A DNA stretch of 64,000 nucleotides. It comes from CAZOKZ01 sp964580585. GTDB taxonomy: Bacteria; Sumerlaeota; Sumerlaeia; SLMS01; JAHLLQ01. The stretch lies in contig CAZOKZ010000018.1 in NCBI GenBank assembly GCA_964580585.1, forward strand, positions 1 through 64,000, in the 5' to 3' direction. Below, one piece after another: positions 7,911-17,233 of the stretch. Numbering within the stretch: position 1 is the first letter of the stretch; each line of letters opens with the position of its first letter. Under the pieces are notes generated by a model. The model was not told where the DNA came from. It worked only from the letters and a program-made list of their open reading frames with translations, and did not search any database. Both the position numbers and the translations under genes were made by a program.

Positions 7911-9362
7911 TTACTCTTTCATCGAGCCCGCGGTCAGGCCCTGGAGGAAGTACTTCTGCATGGTCATGAACAGAACAGCGATTGGCAGAATCGAGAAACA
8001 GGCGCCCGCCATGATCTTTTCCCACTCGTTGGCGTTCTGGCCCTTGAATTGTTGCAAACCAACGGGCAGCGTAATGAACAGCGAATCGCCCGTGTTCACG
8101 ATCAGTTGCCACAGGAAGTTGCTCCACTGGCCCACGAAGACCAGCAGGAACAAGGTCACCATAATAGGGAGGCAAACGGGAATCACCACGTAGTGGAAGA
8201 CCTGCATTTCGCCCGCGCCATCGATTTCCGCCGCCGCAAACAAGTCGCGGGGAATCTGGCCGATGTATTGACGGAGCAGGAACAATCCGAAAATATTCGC
8301 CAAGTGTGGAACCACCATGCCCTGGTAACTGTTCAACCAACCCATTTTCACGGTAATGGCGAATTGGGGGACCATGAAGATCATGCCGGGAATCAGCATC
8401 GAGGCCAGCAGCAGTTGGAATATTTGCTCGCGATAATGGAAATCTTTCTGAGCAAATGCATACCCTGCTAATGTGCAGATCAACACGGTCAACAATCCCG
8501 CCAATGTTGCCACAACAAACGAGTTGAAGAAGTATCGTTTGAAATGGAAATCCTGGCTATTGAGGATCATGCCGAAGTTTTCAGCCGTGTACATCTCGTT
8601 GAACGCTTCGCTAAAGGCGCGCTTTTGAACCACGTGGAAGGTAGCTTGCCCATCGGCATGCGTGAAGCGAGCTTCATACGTGCCTTTGTCCACCTCGGGC
8701 AGATTGATGGTCGAGCCATCGTTGAAAACCAACGACACTTCGCGCTCCGTCGGAGCGGTCACGCGGGCTTCGCCTTCGGTGCCGTTGACAAACACGCCGA
8801 ATTTATCGGCGCCCGTCAGACCAAGCCCCTTGGGATTCGGTGTAAAGGTTGTCCAAAGACCGTCGATCAAGTGCGCTTCGTCCGTCTTCGAGTCCGGGAT
8901 CTGATCCGCGCCGTCCTGAAGGAAACAATACGCATATTCGGTGTTTTCAAGCAGTGGACCGTGATCGACGAACCAAATGCCTTCGACCGAACGCGTCATC
9001 GAGACCTGTTCGCTTTCTTCGGCATTGGCTTTTTTGAATTCCAGCAGGATGTTCGTCGCTGTTTCGTTTTTCAATTCAAAGTGATGATAAATATCATCGT
9101 CCGGAATGACGGTCAACGGCAGGGCGTTTTCGCCTTCGCCTGGAGTGGTCAGTACGGTGTTGGGTGTCAGATCCAGACGAAAGGCCGTCCCCTTGGTGCG
9201 GAAAGCCGTGATAATCATCCATGCCATGGGCATCATGACAAATGCCAGCAGCGTGAAGAGCACGATCATCAGAATGGCATGCCCAAACGTCTCGAACGGC
9301 TTGCTGCTCTGCGGATAAAATGTTGGTTCCGAAGTAGGTTGATTGTTTTTATCGGATGCCAC
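7911..9362 (-). CDS. Carbohydrate ABC transporter permease (MalG-like) with large extracytoplasmic insert
   Basis: Inner-membrane subunit of the importer, 483 residues, whereas MalG-type permeases usually have about 280. TM1 is at residues 27-53. A hydrophilic block of ~190 residues (about 60-250) follows, and then the canonical core begins (YFFNSFVVATLAGL). The EAA loop AAAEIDGAGEMQVF lies at ~376-390. The insert looks like two beta-sandwich segments: one with EGIWFVDHGPLLENTEYAY and a later D-rich turn, the pattern of E-set/CBM48 domains, and a second of Ig-like character (residues ~188-245). By topology the insert faces the binding protein, as the P2 loop of E. coli MalF does, but here it is in the MalG-type subunit. 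Gene order is malF-malG-malE with gaps of 11 and 4 bases. Confidence 0.9.
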   Translation of the reverse strand: MASDKNNQPTSEPTFYPQSSKPFETFGHAILMIVLFTLLAFVMMPMAWMIITAFRTKGTAFRLDLTPNTVLTTPGEGENALPLTVIPDDDIYHHFELKNETATNILLEFKKANAEESEQVSMTRSVEGIWFVDHGPLLENTEYAYCFLQDGADQIPDSKTDEAHLIDGLWTTFTPNPKGLGLTGADKFGVFVNGTEGEARVTAPTEREVSLVFNDGSTINLPEVDKGTYEARFTHADGQATFHVVQKRAFSEAFNEMYTAENFGMILNSQDFHFKRYFFNSFVVATLAGLLTVLICTLAGYAFAQKDFHYREQIFQLLLASMLIPGMIFMVPQFAITVKMGWLNSYQGMVVPHLANIFGLFLLRQYIGQIPRDLFAAAEIDGAGEMQVFHYVVIPVCLPIMVTLFLLVFVGQWSNFLWQLIVNTGDSLFITLPVGLQQFKGQNANEWEKIMAGACFSILPIAVLFMTMQKYFLQGLTAGSMKE

Positions 9363-9373
9363 AGTTCAACACC

Positions 9374-10306
9374 TCAATCTTTCGTGGAAAGAAGTTTGAA
9401 ATTGATAAAGCTGATCAAAAGGGCAATCGCCAGCAGAACAAAGCTGATGGCTGCCGCCACGCCATAAGCGGTTTCGTTGAACTCCATGAACAAATGGAAA
9501 CCACTGATACGGGCACTTTGCAAGGTGCGACCCATAACCTGGACAGAGCTGCCGCCCGTGCCGTCGGTCATGGCAAAAATTTCTGCGAACGCATTGAGCG
9601 ATCCCACCATGCCGGTGATCGTCAAAAACAGGATAATGGGTTTGAGCATTGGCAGGGTGACATGGACCAGCTTTTGCCACCAACTGGCACCATCCACGTC
9701 GGCGGCTTCAAAAATCGATGAATTGATATTATTCAAACTGGTCAGGAACAAAATCATTCCGAAACCGGCGTTCTTCAAAATCATCGCGAACCCAATGGCG
9801 GGAATCGTCAGCCATGGATTATTCAAGACACCCGTTTTCGAGATACTTTCAGCACCCGCTAACTCCAGTATCTTCGAGACCAACCCGCCATTGGGGTTGT
9901 ACAGCAGCAGCCAGATGACGCCGACGACGAAAATATCGAATACGTTCGGCAGAAAGAACCCACCACGTAAGATTGCGTGCAGTTTGCCCTCGCGACGCAG
10001 AAGCAGCGCCAACGCCAGGCTCATGACCATTCCGAAGAATATGGTGATGATAGCGTAGAAGAAGGTCAAAACCACCGACCACCAGAAAATCGGATCCTGA
10101 AGCACGTGGACATAGTTCTCAACTCCCACGAACTTCATGCTGCCGAAAATATCATAGTAATCGGAGTAGATTGTTACCTGGTGCAGACTGATCCAAAGGC
10201 TGTAAAAAACCGGATAGCCGATGAATATCGCAAAGACGAAGAGGAACGGGGCCAGGAAAGGGACGACGGCCATATCTTGGCGGAGTGTAATTCGATCCCG
10301 TTGCAT
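9374..10306 (-). CDS. Carbohydrate ABC transporter permease (MalF/UgpA-like)
   Basis: First permease of the glucan importer, 310 residues with six predicted membrane spans. It has the typical start of short MalF/LacF proteins (FLAPFLFVFAIFIGYPVFYSLW) and the EAA loop AADVDGASWWQKLVHVTLP, which contacts the ATPase. It lacks the large P2 loop of E. coli MalF; the neighbouring MalG-like subunit carries a big insert instead. It is the first gene of the malF-malG-malE set. An operator-like palindrome lies 44-61 bases upstream of its start. No ATPase gene is present, so the energy subunit must be encoded elsewhere, as with shared MsmX-type ATPases in other bacteria. Confidence 0.92.
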   Translation of the reverse strand: MQRDRITLRQDMAVVPFLAPFLFVFAIFIGYPVFYSLWISLHQVTIYSDYYDIFGSMKFVGVENYVHVLQDPIFWWSVVLTFFYAIITIFFGMVMSLALALLLRREGKLHAILRGGFFLPNVFDIFVVGVIWLLLYNPNGGLVSKILELAGAESISKTGVLNNPWLTIPAIGFAMILKNAGFGMILFLTSLNNINSSIFEAADVDGASWWQKLVHVTLPMLKPIILFLTITGMVGSLNAFAEIFAMTDGTGGSSVQVMGRTLQSARISGFHLFMEFNETAYGVAAAISFVLLAIALLISFINFKLLSTKD

Positions 10307-10349
10307 AATCGGTAAAGCGCCCCCTTTATCGTACTAAAGATCATCCATT

Positions 10350-10367
10350 ATCCGATCGAAATCGGAT
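10350..10367. promoter_or_regulatory. Operator-like palindrome upstream of the importer operon
   Basis: Perfect inverted repeat ATCCGAT-CGAA-ATCGGAT, 44-61 bases upstream of the malF-like start codon, inside a wider ATCATCC...GGATGAT repeat (10340-10370). Size and position suit a dimeric sugar-responsive repressor, for example LacI type, but no regulator gene is visible nearby. Confidence 0.5.
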
Positions 10368-10486
10368 GATTTGGCGTTGAAACGTCCATGATCAGAACGC
10401 AGCCCATGGGTGGGAGCAACCCTGATCAAGTGGAATGGTTCACTAAAAATTTCTGGTACTTTATCAAATCTTTAACACAATAGCAA

Positions 10487-10510
10487 GCGGGGCGCCGGAA
10501 AGCGCCCCGC
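10487..10510 (-). terminator. Hairpin after the secreted amylase gene
   Basis: Perfect 9-bp arms (GCGGGGCGC, loop CGGAAA, GCGCCCCGC) lie 7 bases past the amylase stop on the minus strand. The following tract is only mildly T-rich, so termination may be partial. It separates the amylase from the importer operon. Confidence 0.65.
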
Positions 10511-10516
10511 CTGGAC

Positions 10517-13039
10517 TCACCGAGATATCCGGACAACTATACCGCTGATGGGAGGTAAATTCACCAAAACGCGGTCTTTCGACTCTGTAATGCCTGCGCC
10601 TTCCATGTTGAACAGCACTTTCAGATTTTTGTATCCTTTTGGGAGAACGTATTCGCTAACTTCTGGCAATTCAATCTGTTGAGCCTCATCGCTGTTGTTC
10701 AAAATCACCGCGACGGCCACGTCCGAATCGCTCGTATAGCGCAAATATCCATAAACATCCTGCTCGTCCAGCGTCAGCAATGTCTTGAAATCGCCCCGGC
10801 GCAGCACTTCGCAGTCCTGGCGCAGGTGGAACAACTTCTTAAACGTCTCAAACGTATCGTCGCGAATGATATAGTCCTCATTCTCGTACGGCATCAGGTC
10901 TTTCCACCACATGGGTTGACGGCACATGGGGTCGTCGGCGCCGAACATGCCTACTTCCGTCCCATACCAGATCATCGGCGCGCCAACGTAGGTGGATTGA
11001 AAGATCGCCATCAACTTCTGGCGCTGATATTCGGTTTCGCTGGGTCGGCTGGCGTCGTAATCGGGACCATTGTCCTGGATACGGTTACCGCCGTCGTAGG
11101 CCATGTCTGGGTTGGCCAGGCGCGAAACCCAACGGTCTGTGTCGTGACTGTCGTACAGATTTTGTAAAACATATGTCACAGTGCGCGGGTAACGAATGCG
11201 CAGCCGGGCTAATTCGCGGTCGAATTGCGAGGCCGTGGTTTTTTCCTCTACGTTTCCAAAGTAACGGAACGCGCTCTTGGAAAATTCGTAATTCATCACC
11301 GCGTCGAATTTTGTGCCATCCAGCCAATCTTCCGCTGGCCACCAGATTTCGCCGGTCAAATACGCGTCCGGATTGACGGATTTCACCACTTCGCGCCATT
11401 TCACCCAAAAGGGCATCGGCACGTCGAAGGGTACATCCAAACGCCATCCGTCGATTCCGTCGGAAGGATCGCCGTCGCCGTTCGGGTCCATCCACCGGCG
11501 TGTGATATCGAAAATATGCTGGGTCAAAGTATCGTCGGCCAGACCTTTTGCAGGGTCTTTCTTGAATTGCGGCAATCCGCCGAATCCACCCCAGCCTTCG
11601 TATTCAAACGGTTCCCAGGACTTGATGTCGTACCAATCGGCGAATTGAGAGTCCTTGCCATTTTTCTTCACGTCGAGGAATGGAATCGCATCGTCGCCCA
11701 AGTGGTTGAACACACCGTCGATGATTACCTTCATGTCGCGCTTATGGGCTTCCTTGATCAATTCAAGGAACTTCTCGTCCGATTTATTGAAGAACCATGT
11801 CGAGGCGTCCTTCAGGTCGATTTTATCGATCGATTTGTCGAACTCGCCCGCGACGCCATAGCCATCATCGGCGAAAACAAAGCTTCGAGCATTGTATTTA
11901 TGCGAGTTATGCGACTCGAAAATCGGATTGAAGTAAATGGCGTTCACGCCCAGTTTCTTCAAATAATCCAGTTCCTTGATCACTCCCTCGAAGTCCCCAC
12001 CGTAAAGACGATCGAACACCGCCCAGTCCCAGAACGTCTTTCCATCGCGAGTTTCCCAGGGTTTTTCCTCCCACCAATCGCTGGTCCAGGGATGAGTGAT
12101 GTCGATGTGAACCGTCGAGCCACCAAACGTTTCCTCGGGGTTGTTCTTCGGGTCGCCATCGCGGAACCGGTCCACCATGATCTGATACCAGATAGCGTCC
12201 TGAGCCCAGTCGGGTGTGTGGAAAATTCTCGATTGATCCAGAATCAGCGGGTACGTTTTCGGGTCGGCCTCCACCGCGCCCGAGTCCAACGCCTGTAGCC
12301 GGTAGGCAACGGGAACGAAATCGTTGTCTTTGTTACTGCCTGAAAGATGGACATTGAACTCAAAATAATCGAACATGGCGTCGGAGGCTGCAAAATCCAT
12401 CGGAAGCGTTCGTTTTTCGCCATCCTGAGCGATCAAAGTAATTTCGGCGCCTTCCGCGTCGCCTTTCAATGTCCGGAAACGCAACGTCGCATCCGTCGGG
12501 CTGTACACGTCGAAATACATGTACTCCTGCGTGTTGTGTTTAAATGCTCTCGATTCGACTTTGCCGTCTCCCGTCTTGCATTCCATGCCGTGAATCAGGG
12601 CAGAAATGCCCAACCGCAGAATCGAATTCTGGCCGCTGTGCCCATCATCGACTCCATCGGGGTTATGAGGGTCTTGATGCCAGCCATCGTCGCCCGAGAT
12701 GTATTTGTAAATCCAATCACCCCCTGGTATTTTGGCCGTTACACTGTACGTTCCATTTTCATCGGGGCCTTCCATGGGAAGATCCGCGCGATCCCAACGA
12801 TTAAAGCTGCCGACCACGCCGGGTTTTTCGACGGGTTCCTCGGGCGTCCAGCGAAAGGTTACCAGGTACTCGTCTTCCCCGATGCTCCAAACGTCCAAAT
12901 GTTCGGGGTGGGAAAATTCCACCGGAGTCTTAATGATGGTTTCCACGCCAGGCACTGGGCCTGCATGAACCAGAGTGGGGGGAAGGAGCATACTTGCTCC
13001 GATACAAAATGCTAGCGAACGCCAGAATCTCCGCGACAT
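10517..13039 (-). CDS. Secreted GH13 alpha-amylase / neopullulanase-type enzyme
   Basis: Exported alpha-glucan hydrolase of 840 residues. The ATG at 13039 has GAGG 6 bases upstream and gives a clean signal peptide (SLAFCIGASMLLPP, then VHAGP); an upstream ATG at 13114 would add 25 unlikely residues. Domains in order: an E-set/CBM48-like module (VVGSFNRWDRADL ... WIYKYI), a second beta-sandwich resembling the CBM34-like N domain of neopullulanases, then the GH13 barrel. The barrel opens with AIWYQIMVDRFRDGD and carries GWRLDVPFDV (nucleophile Asp), LTGEIWW (acid Glu) and LYDSHDTDRW (third Asp). A C-terminal beta domain ends in PPISGIVVRISR. It lies upstream of the malFGE set, pointing to extracellular or periplasmic starch cleavage. 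Confidence 0.93.
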   Translation of the reverse strand: MSRRFWRSLAFCIGASMLLPPTLVHAGPVPGVETIIKTPVEFSHPEHLDVWSIGEDEYLVTFRWTPEEPVEKPGVVGSFNRWDRADLPMEGPDENGTYSVTAKIPGGDWIYKYISGDDGWHQDPHNPDGVDDGHSGQNSILRLGISALIHGMECKTGDGKVESRAFKHNTQEYMYFDVYSPTDATLRFRTLKGDAEGAEITLIAQDGEKRTLPMDFAASDAMFDYFEFNVHLSGSNKDNDFVPVAYRLQALDSGAVEADPKTYPLILDQSRIFHTPDWAQDAIWYQIMVDRFRDGDPKNNPEETFGGSTVHIDITHPWTSDWWEEKPWETRDGKTFWDWAVFDRLYGGDFEGVIKELDYLKKLGVNAIYFNPIFESHNSHKYNARSFVFADDGYGVAGEFDKSIDKIDLKDASTWFFNKSDEKFLELIKEAHKRDMKVIIDGVFNHLGDDAIPFLDVKKNGKDSQFADWYDIKSWEPFEYEGWGGFGGLPQFKKDPAKGLADDTLTQHIFDITRRWMDPNGDGDPSDGIDGWRLDVPFDVPMPFWVKWREVVKSVNPDAYLTGEIWWPAEDWLDGTKFDAVMNYEFSKSAFRYFGNVEEKTTASQFDRELARLRIRYPRTVTYVLQNLYDSHDTDRWVSRLANPDMAYDGGNRIQDNGPDYDASRPSETEYQRQKLMAIFQSTYVGAPMIWYGTEVGMFGADDPMCRQPMWWKDLMPYENEDYIIRDDTFETFKKLFHLRQDCEVLRRGDFKTLLTLDEQDVYGYLRYTSDSDVAVAVILNNSDEAQQIELPEVSEYVLPKGYKNLKVLFNMEGAGITESKDRVLVNLPPISGIVVRISR

Positions 13040-13303
13040 GAAGTCCTCATTTCGGTAGGTAATGTTTCGGTGTTGATAGAGTGGTGGGGGATGGGATTGC
13101 CAATCTCGCCGCACCGGATTGACTGACCATCAGGACGGATGGACCTCGGAGCGGTCAATCCAAAACGCCCATCTGGGACTTGTCATTTCCACGGTACTTG
13201 TAAAAGCATGGGTGGGTTGGGAAAATCGCGGTGCCGTGCGATTTCGTTTGAGTTCATCGGAGGCGACCTGAACCATGCCTACCTGGGGTTTTGGGAGGTT
13301 GCC

Positions 13304-14194
13304 ATGGTCTTTATTCCGATTGTCGTCCTCGTTATCATCGCATTGCTGATGATCTTTTTGCCCGTTGGGTTTACAGGTGAACCGCGACGTCTGCGATTGA
13401 GCGCCCTCGGGTTGATTTTGTACATTATCCAGTTGGTGTTATCCTGTCTTCCCGACAAGATTCAGCATGTGATCATTCGGGGAACAGGCATTTTGTGTCT
13501 GGGAATTTCCATCTGGCTGACATTGATGGTCTTGGATGTGACGCCGAAATCTGAGGTGGAATCTGTAATATCGCACGGAAAAGGAGCCTCTTCTTCGGTA
13601 AGCTGGAAGTATTCTCAACCCGATGACAACAAGATGGATTCTGATTATATTCAACGCATTTTGAGTGAAGGGCCTGCCTACACAGAAAAAGTGCGGCAAA
13701 TCGTTTCGCGCCAACGTTCGGATTGGATCATTGAATCCCCTGAGCCCATGGTAATTCTCATTACGGATCGCGAGAGCTATCTTCAGGCACAATACGTATT
13801 CCGTTGGGCGTTGCACAATGAAACGCCCCCCGAGGAACGTGCTTCCATTATTCTGAAAAACTCTCCTTCGATGTTTGAAACCGAAAAAATACAATTGAAA
13901 GAAAGCGGTCAATTAGTGGGCGAGCTAAATCGGCGGCGTAAGCAATATGAGCAACCGACAATTAACTCCTCAACCCCCACTTCAGTTGTTGCACCCGGAG
14001 AGGGGCGTGAAATCGACCATCTTTTGCAGCAGGCCAGCGCTCGGTGGCGTGCGAACGATATCGATGGGGCGCTGCTTTTTGCCCAGGACGCGTTGAAAAT
14101 CGCCGAGAAGACTCTCGGTCCCAATCACCCCAAAACCGCTGAAATCGCCAACATGGTGAACACGGCTTATAGCCAGTTGGCCGAAAAGAACTGA
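13304..14194 (+). CDS. Membrane protein with C-terminal tetratricopeptide-like region
   Basis: Protein of 296 residues whose function I do not recognise. The ATG at 13304 follows GGGAGG by 6 bases; a longer frame opens at 13139 but has no better start. Three hydrophobic segments occur in the first ~85 residues (IPIVVLVIIALLMIFLP, LGLILYIIQLVLSCL, GILCLGISIWLTLMVL). A ~120-residue soluble middle section follows. The C-terminal ~55 residues form a kinesin-light-chain-type TPR unit (IDGALLFAQDALKIAEKTLG, then PNHPKTAEIANMV). The TPR part suggests a protein-interaction role at the membrane. It is divergent from the amylase and 168 bases upstream of the GH13 lipoprotein, so it may be transcribed with the latter. 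Confidence 0.65.
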   Translation: MVFIPIVVLVIIALLMIFLPVGFTGEPRRLRLSALGLILYIIQLVLSCLPDKIQHVIIRGTGILCLGISIWLTLMVLDVTPKSEVESVISHGKGASSSVSWKYSQPDDNKMDSDYIQRILSEGPAYTEKVRQIVSRQRSDWIIESPEPMVILITDRESYLQAQYVFRWALHNETPPEERASIILKNSPSMFETEKIQLKESGQLVGELNRRRKQYEQPTINSSTPTSVVAPGEGREIDHLLQQASARWRANDIDGALLFAQDALKIAEKTLGPNHPKTAEIANMVNTAYSQLAEKN

Positions 14195-14362
14195 ATCGCA
14201 ACGATGCGCTTGTGAATTTTGAGGATGTCCACGTTGTCGCAATTATCGGTCGAACAGGGTTGACCCTGGAGGGCTCCAACCGGTATGGCCTTCCCAATTT
14301 TGCGCAACCCCCAACGCGACTGTTTTCACCTTAACTCAATACCCAAAACAGGATCATTGCCC

Positions 14363-16831
14363 ATGCGAAAGGTCTTATTCCGTTCCGGTCTGCTCGCGCT
14401 TTCCTTGCTGGCTGCCGGATGCGCTTTAATCACCAAACCCGAATCCGGTACTCCTGCCAATTATCTGGTGGTGGATTCCCAACCCATCTGGCGGGTGAGC
14501 GAAACGCCCGAACCGTTGCCCATGGTGACGTTGCTTCCCGAACAAACGTTCCGAATTTCTTTGGTCGGGGCTGCATCGAAACCGATCGAGAAGGTTCTCA
14601 GTGCAGCATTTACACAAGACATTGGCGTCCAGATCGATATCGCCTCCGAATCGGATGCCGTCACGTTGTCCTCGGACCAACAGTCGAATGGCACAGCCGT
14701 TTTATTCATCGAAGTAGCGGTGGCGGGCGGCGGCAGCGAAGAACTCGCTGTGCCCGTTTTGGCAAAGTCGATTCCGATGGTGGAGTTCACTTACACCCCT
14801 CCCGAAGACAAAACGGTCAATCGCGTGGCGGTTGCGGGTTCGTTCAACGGATGGAATTCGGGCTCGAACGTGATGGAAAAAGGCGAAGATGGCATTTTTC
14901 GGGTAAACATGCCTGTGATGCCGGGCAACCACCTGTATAAACTCGTGATCGACGGCGACTGGGTTCCGGACCCGGGAAATCCCGATAAACAAGAAGGCGG
15001 GTATGAAAACTCGCTGCTGACCGTGAAGGGGGACGAAACTCCTCGTTTTGAGTTCAACATGGCAAGCTTTGGCATGCCGAATATTGGAGCCCAAGGTGGA
15101 TTGGTGGCCGATCTGGAAAAAGGAGCCAGCCTGGATCCGAACGATGTGACGTTGATTGTGAACAACCAGCGTCTGGACGCGTCGGCGTATGAACTCAAAG
15201 ATGACACGATTTCTCTGAATGTACCCGAAGGTTCCTGGAAAGACGAGAATTACGTCACAGTGGTGGCACGTGCCACCGACGGCAGCGAGGGAACGTGGAC
15301 GGGTAGCTTTGCGTTTTCGGACGCGCCGCGCTCGCCTCGCGACGAGGTCATTTATTTTGCGATGACGGACCGTTTTAATGACGGCAATCCGGAGCTCAAC
15401 AAACCGGCCAAGGACAAACGCGTTCACCCACTCGCGAATTACAACGGAGGCGACTGGGAAGGCATCCGTCAGAAGATCGAATCGGGCTACTTTAAGGAAC
15501 TGGGCGTGACGACGATCTGGGTTTCGCCGGTGGCAAAAAATACGGATAACGTCGAGCGCGAAACTGTTCCACCTTATAACTATTATACGTCGTACCACGG
15601 CTATTGGCCGGTTTCGGACGCGGAGACCAACGAGCAATTTGGCTCGATGGACGATTTGCGCAGCCTGGTTGCCACGGCACATGAGCACGGAATCGCCATT
15701 TTGATCGATTTCGTGGCGGCTCACGTTCACGAGGATCATCCATTGAGGAAAGAACATTCCGGTTGGGTGATTCCTTATAAAACCGCCGACGGTCGGGATA
15801 ATTTGCGGTTGTTCGACGAGTTCCCGCTGACAACCTGGTTCGATTCTTTCCTGCCAAAGCTGGATTACGACGGAAACGACGAATTGGTGGAGCGCAAGGT
15901 GGAGAACGCGGTGTACTGGCTGCGCACAACGGGGGCGGATGGTTTCCGCCACGATGCGGTCAAGCACATCCCGACCATTTTCTGGCGTAAACTTACCGAA
16001 CGTATTCGCCAGGATTTCGCCGAAGAGCGGGGCCAGTTCGTTTATCAGGTGGGAGAGACCATCTCCGGTTACGGCGTCATTAATGAATACGTCGGACCCG
16101 ATTTGATGACGGGCCAGTTCGATTTCCCGCTGCTCTGGGGCATTCAAAGCACCTTTGCGCGCGGTACGGGCACGATGAACGAAATCGGCGATTCTGCCCT
16201 GAGTTCGCAGCGCGAGTACTTCACCGGGTCGATCATGAGCCCCTTGATTGGCAACCATGACGTGATTCGATTTATGGCTATGGCCGACGACGATGTGCTG
16301 CCGGGCATCCCGGAAAAAGAATTGGGCTTCACCCATCCACCCCATGTGGACGATCCGGTGAGTTACGACAAAATCCAATTAGCGTTTGCCTTCCTGATGA
16401 GCCTGCCCGGTCCGCCGACCATTTATTACGGCGACGAAATTGGCCTGACGGGTGCCCACGATCCGGACAACCGCCGGATGATGCACTTTGGCGATTGGAA
16501 CGACGAGGAAGCGAACACGTTCCAAACCGTTGTCAACCTGGCCAACGGACGCCATGAATCCGTGGCGCTGCGACGCGGAAAACTGGAAAAAATTTACGGC
16601 GACGACGAACGGCTGGTGCTGGCGCGCGTGTCTCCGGAAGAGACAGTGCTGATTTCCCTTTCGCGGAAACCCACGGACGAATTTTTGTCGCTGCCGCTAC
16701 CCGAACGCTGGGGAACGCCAAAACAAATCGAACCGATGATGACGAAAAAGACGACGCTTACCGTGAGAAATCAGAGCATCGAGATCGAAGATGGCGACTA
16801 TGGATTTGGATTCTGGCGCCTGACTTATTAA
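14363..16831 (+). CDS. GH13 alpha-amylase lipoprotein with CBM48-like module
   Basis: Surface- or periplasm-anchored alpha-glucan hydrolase, 822 residues from the ATG at 14363 (AGGA upstream). The signal sequence ends in a clear lipobox (SLLAAGC), so the Cys near residue 20 should be lipidated. After ~115 residues comes an E-set/CBM48 module (VAVAGSFNGWNSGS ... YKLVIDGDWVPDPGNP). A further beta domain precedes the GH13 barrel, which starts at EVIYFAMTDRFNDGNPE. Catalytic elements are GADGFRHDAVKHI (nucleophile Asp), VYQVGETI (Glu) and LIGNHDVIRF (Asp). The C-terminal beta domain ends GFGFWRLTY. An intrinsic terminator follows. It probably acts on polymer or large dextrins next to the binding lipoprotein of the importer. 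Confidence 0.93.
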   Translation: MRKVLFRSGLLALSLLAAGCALITKPESGTPANYLVVDSQPIWRVSETPEPLPMVTLLPEQTFRISLVGAASKPIEKVLSAAFTQDIGVQIDIASESDAVTLSSDQQSNGTAVLFIEVAVAGGGSEELAVPVLAKSIPMVEFTYTPPEDKTVNRVAVAGSFNGWNSGSNVMEKGEDGIFRVNMPVMPGNHLYKLVIDGDWVPDPGNPDKQEGGYENSLLTVKGDETPRFEFNMASFGMPNIGAQGGLVADLEKGASLDPNDVTLIVNNQRLDASAYELKDDTISLNVPEGSWKDENYVTVVARATDGSEGTWTGSFAFSDAPRSPRDEVIYFAMTDRFNDGNPELNKPAKDKRVHPLANYNGGDWEGIRQKIESGYFKELGVTTIWVSPVAKNTDNVERETVPPYNYYTSYHGYWPVSDAETNEQFGSMDDLRSLVATAHEHGIAILIDFVAAHVHEDHPLRKEHSGWVIPYKTADGRDNLRLFDEFPLTTWFDSFLPKLDYDGNDELVERKVENAVYWLRTTGADGFRHDAVKHIPTIFWRKLTERIRQDFAEERGQFVYQVGETISGYGVINEYVGPDLMTGQFDFPLLWGIQSTFARGTGTMNEIGDSALSSQREYFTGSIMSPLIGNHDVIRFMAMADDDVLPGIPEKELGFTHPPHVDDPVSYDKIQLAFAFLMSLPGPPTIYYGDEIGLTGAHDPDNRRMMHFGDWNDEEANTFQTVVNLANGRHESVALRRGKLEKIYGDDERLVLARVSPEETVLISLSRKPTDEFLSLPLPERWGTPKQIEPMMTKKTTLTVRNQSIEIEDGDYGFGFWRLTY

Positions 16832-16856
16832 TTAAAGGAATCCCAATAGGGTGAAA

Positions 16857-16898
16857 GTGAGCCGACGGAGCCAATTCTTCGTCGGCTCACCCCTTTTT
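16857..16898 (+). terminator. Intrinsic terminator after the GH13 lipoprotein gene
   Basis: GTGAGCCGACG (16857-16867) pairs perfectly with CGTCGGCTCAC (16880-16890), followed by CCCTTTTT. It lies 26 bases past the stop codon and shows that the next genes need their own promoter. Confidence 0.85.
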
Positions 16899-17233
16899 AG
16901 GCGATTTTTAATGGTCTCAATTGCATCAAATCATTGACGATGCGTGTGCACCGCTCTAGCCTATTTACTAGTGTTGAGGAGTAGGTACGCCGGTTCTTCG
17001 ATCAAGGAGCAACTTCATGCGAAAAAAACAAACCGCAATTGGAGTATAGGCTTGACAAACGGAAGAACTGAGCAAACCCTTCACCATTCTCAGATGATAT
17101 GCTCCGAGGACCGCAACGGGGCAGGAAAGGAGTGTGAGTCCTGTTTAGAAGCATTTGAAAGCGTTCCAAAGCGGTTTGAAAGGGACGCTGCCTTGCAGTA
17201 GACCCAAAATCTTGGCAAGAACGGAGTCAAACT
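16899..17233 (+). promoter_or_regulatory. Long leader region upstream of the pseudopilin gene
   Basis: This 335-base region precedes the pseudopilin and repeat-protein genes. It holds a minimal open frame of 10 codons at 17016-17048 with a good ribosome site (AAGGAG), which could be a leader peptide or a gene remnant. It also has a -35-like TTGACA at 17052 without a clear -10, and two direct repeats TTTGAAAG at 17154 and 17175, exactly 21 bases apart. The repeat spacing of two helical turns would suit an activator. No riboswitch was recognised. Confidence 0.35.

Noticed and set aside
14702..16378. 558-codon open frame antisense to the GH13 lipoprotein gene
   Set aside because: It mirrors a gene with complete GH13 motifs and lacks any family motif or ribosome site of its own; a codon-structure shadow.
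17052..17080. Sigma-70-like promoter with TTGACA
   Set aside because: No acceptable -10 element lies 16-18 bases downstream; recorded only as a lone box.
17100..17233. Possible c-di-GMP (GEMM) riboswitch upstream of the pseudopilin
   Set aside because: A GGGACGC-like string is present, but the other conserved parts of the aptamer are missing.
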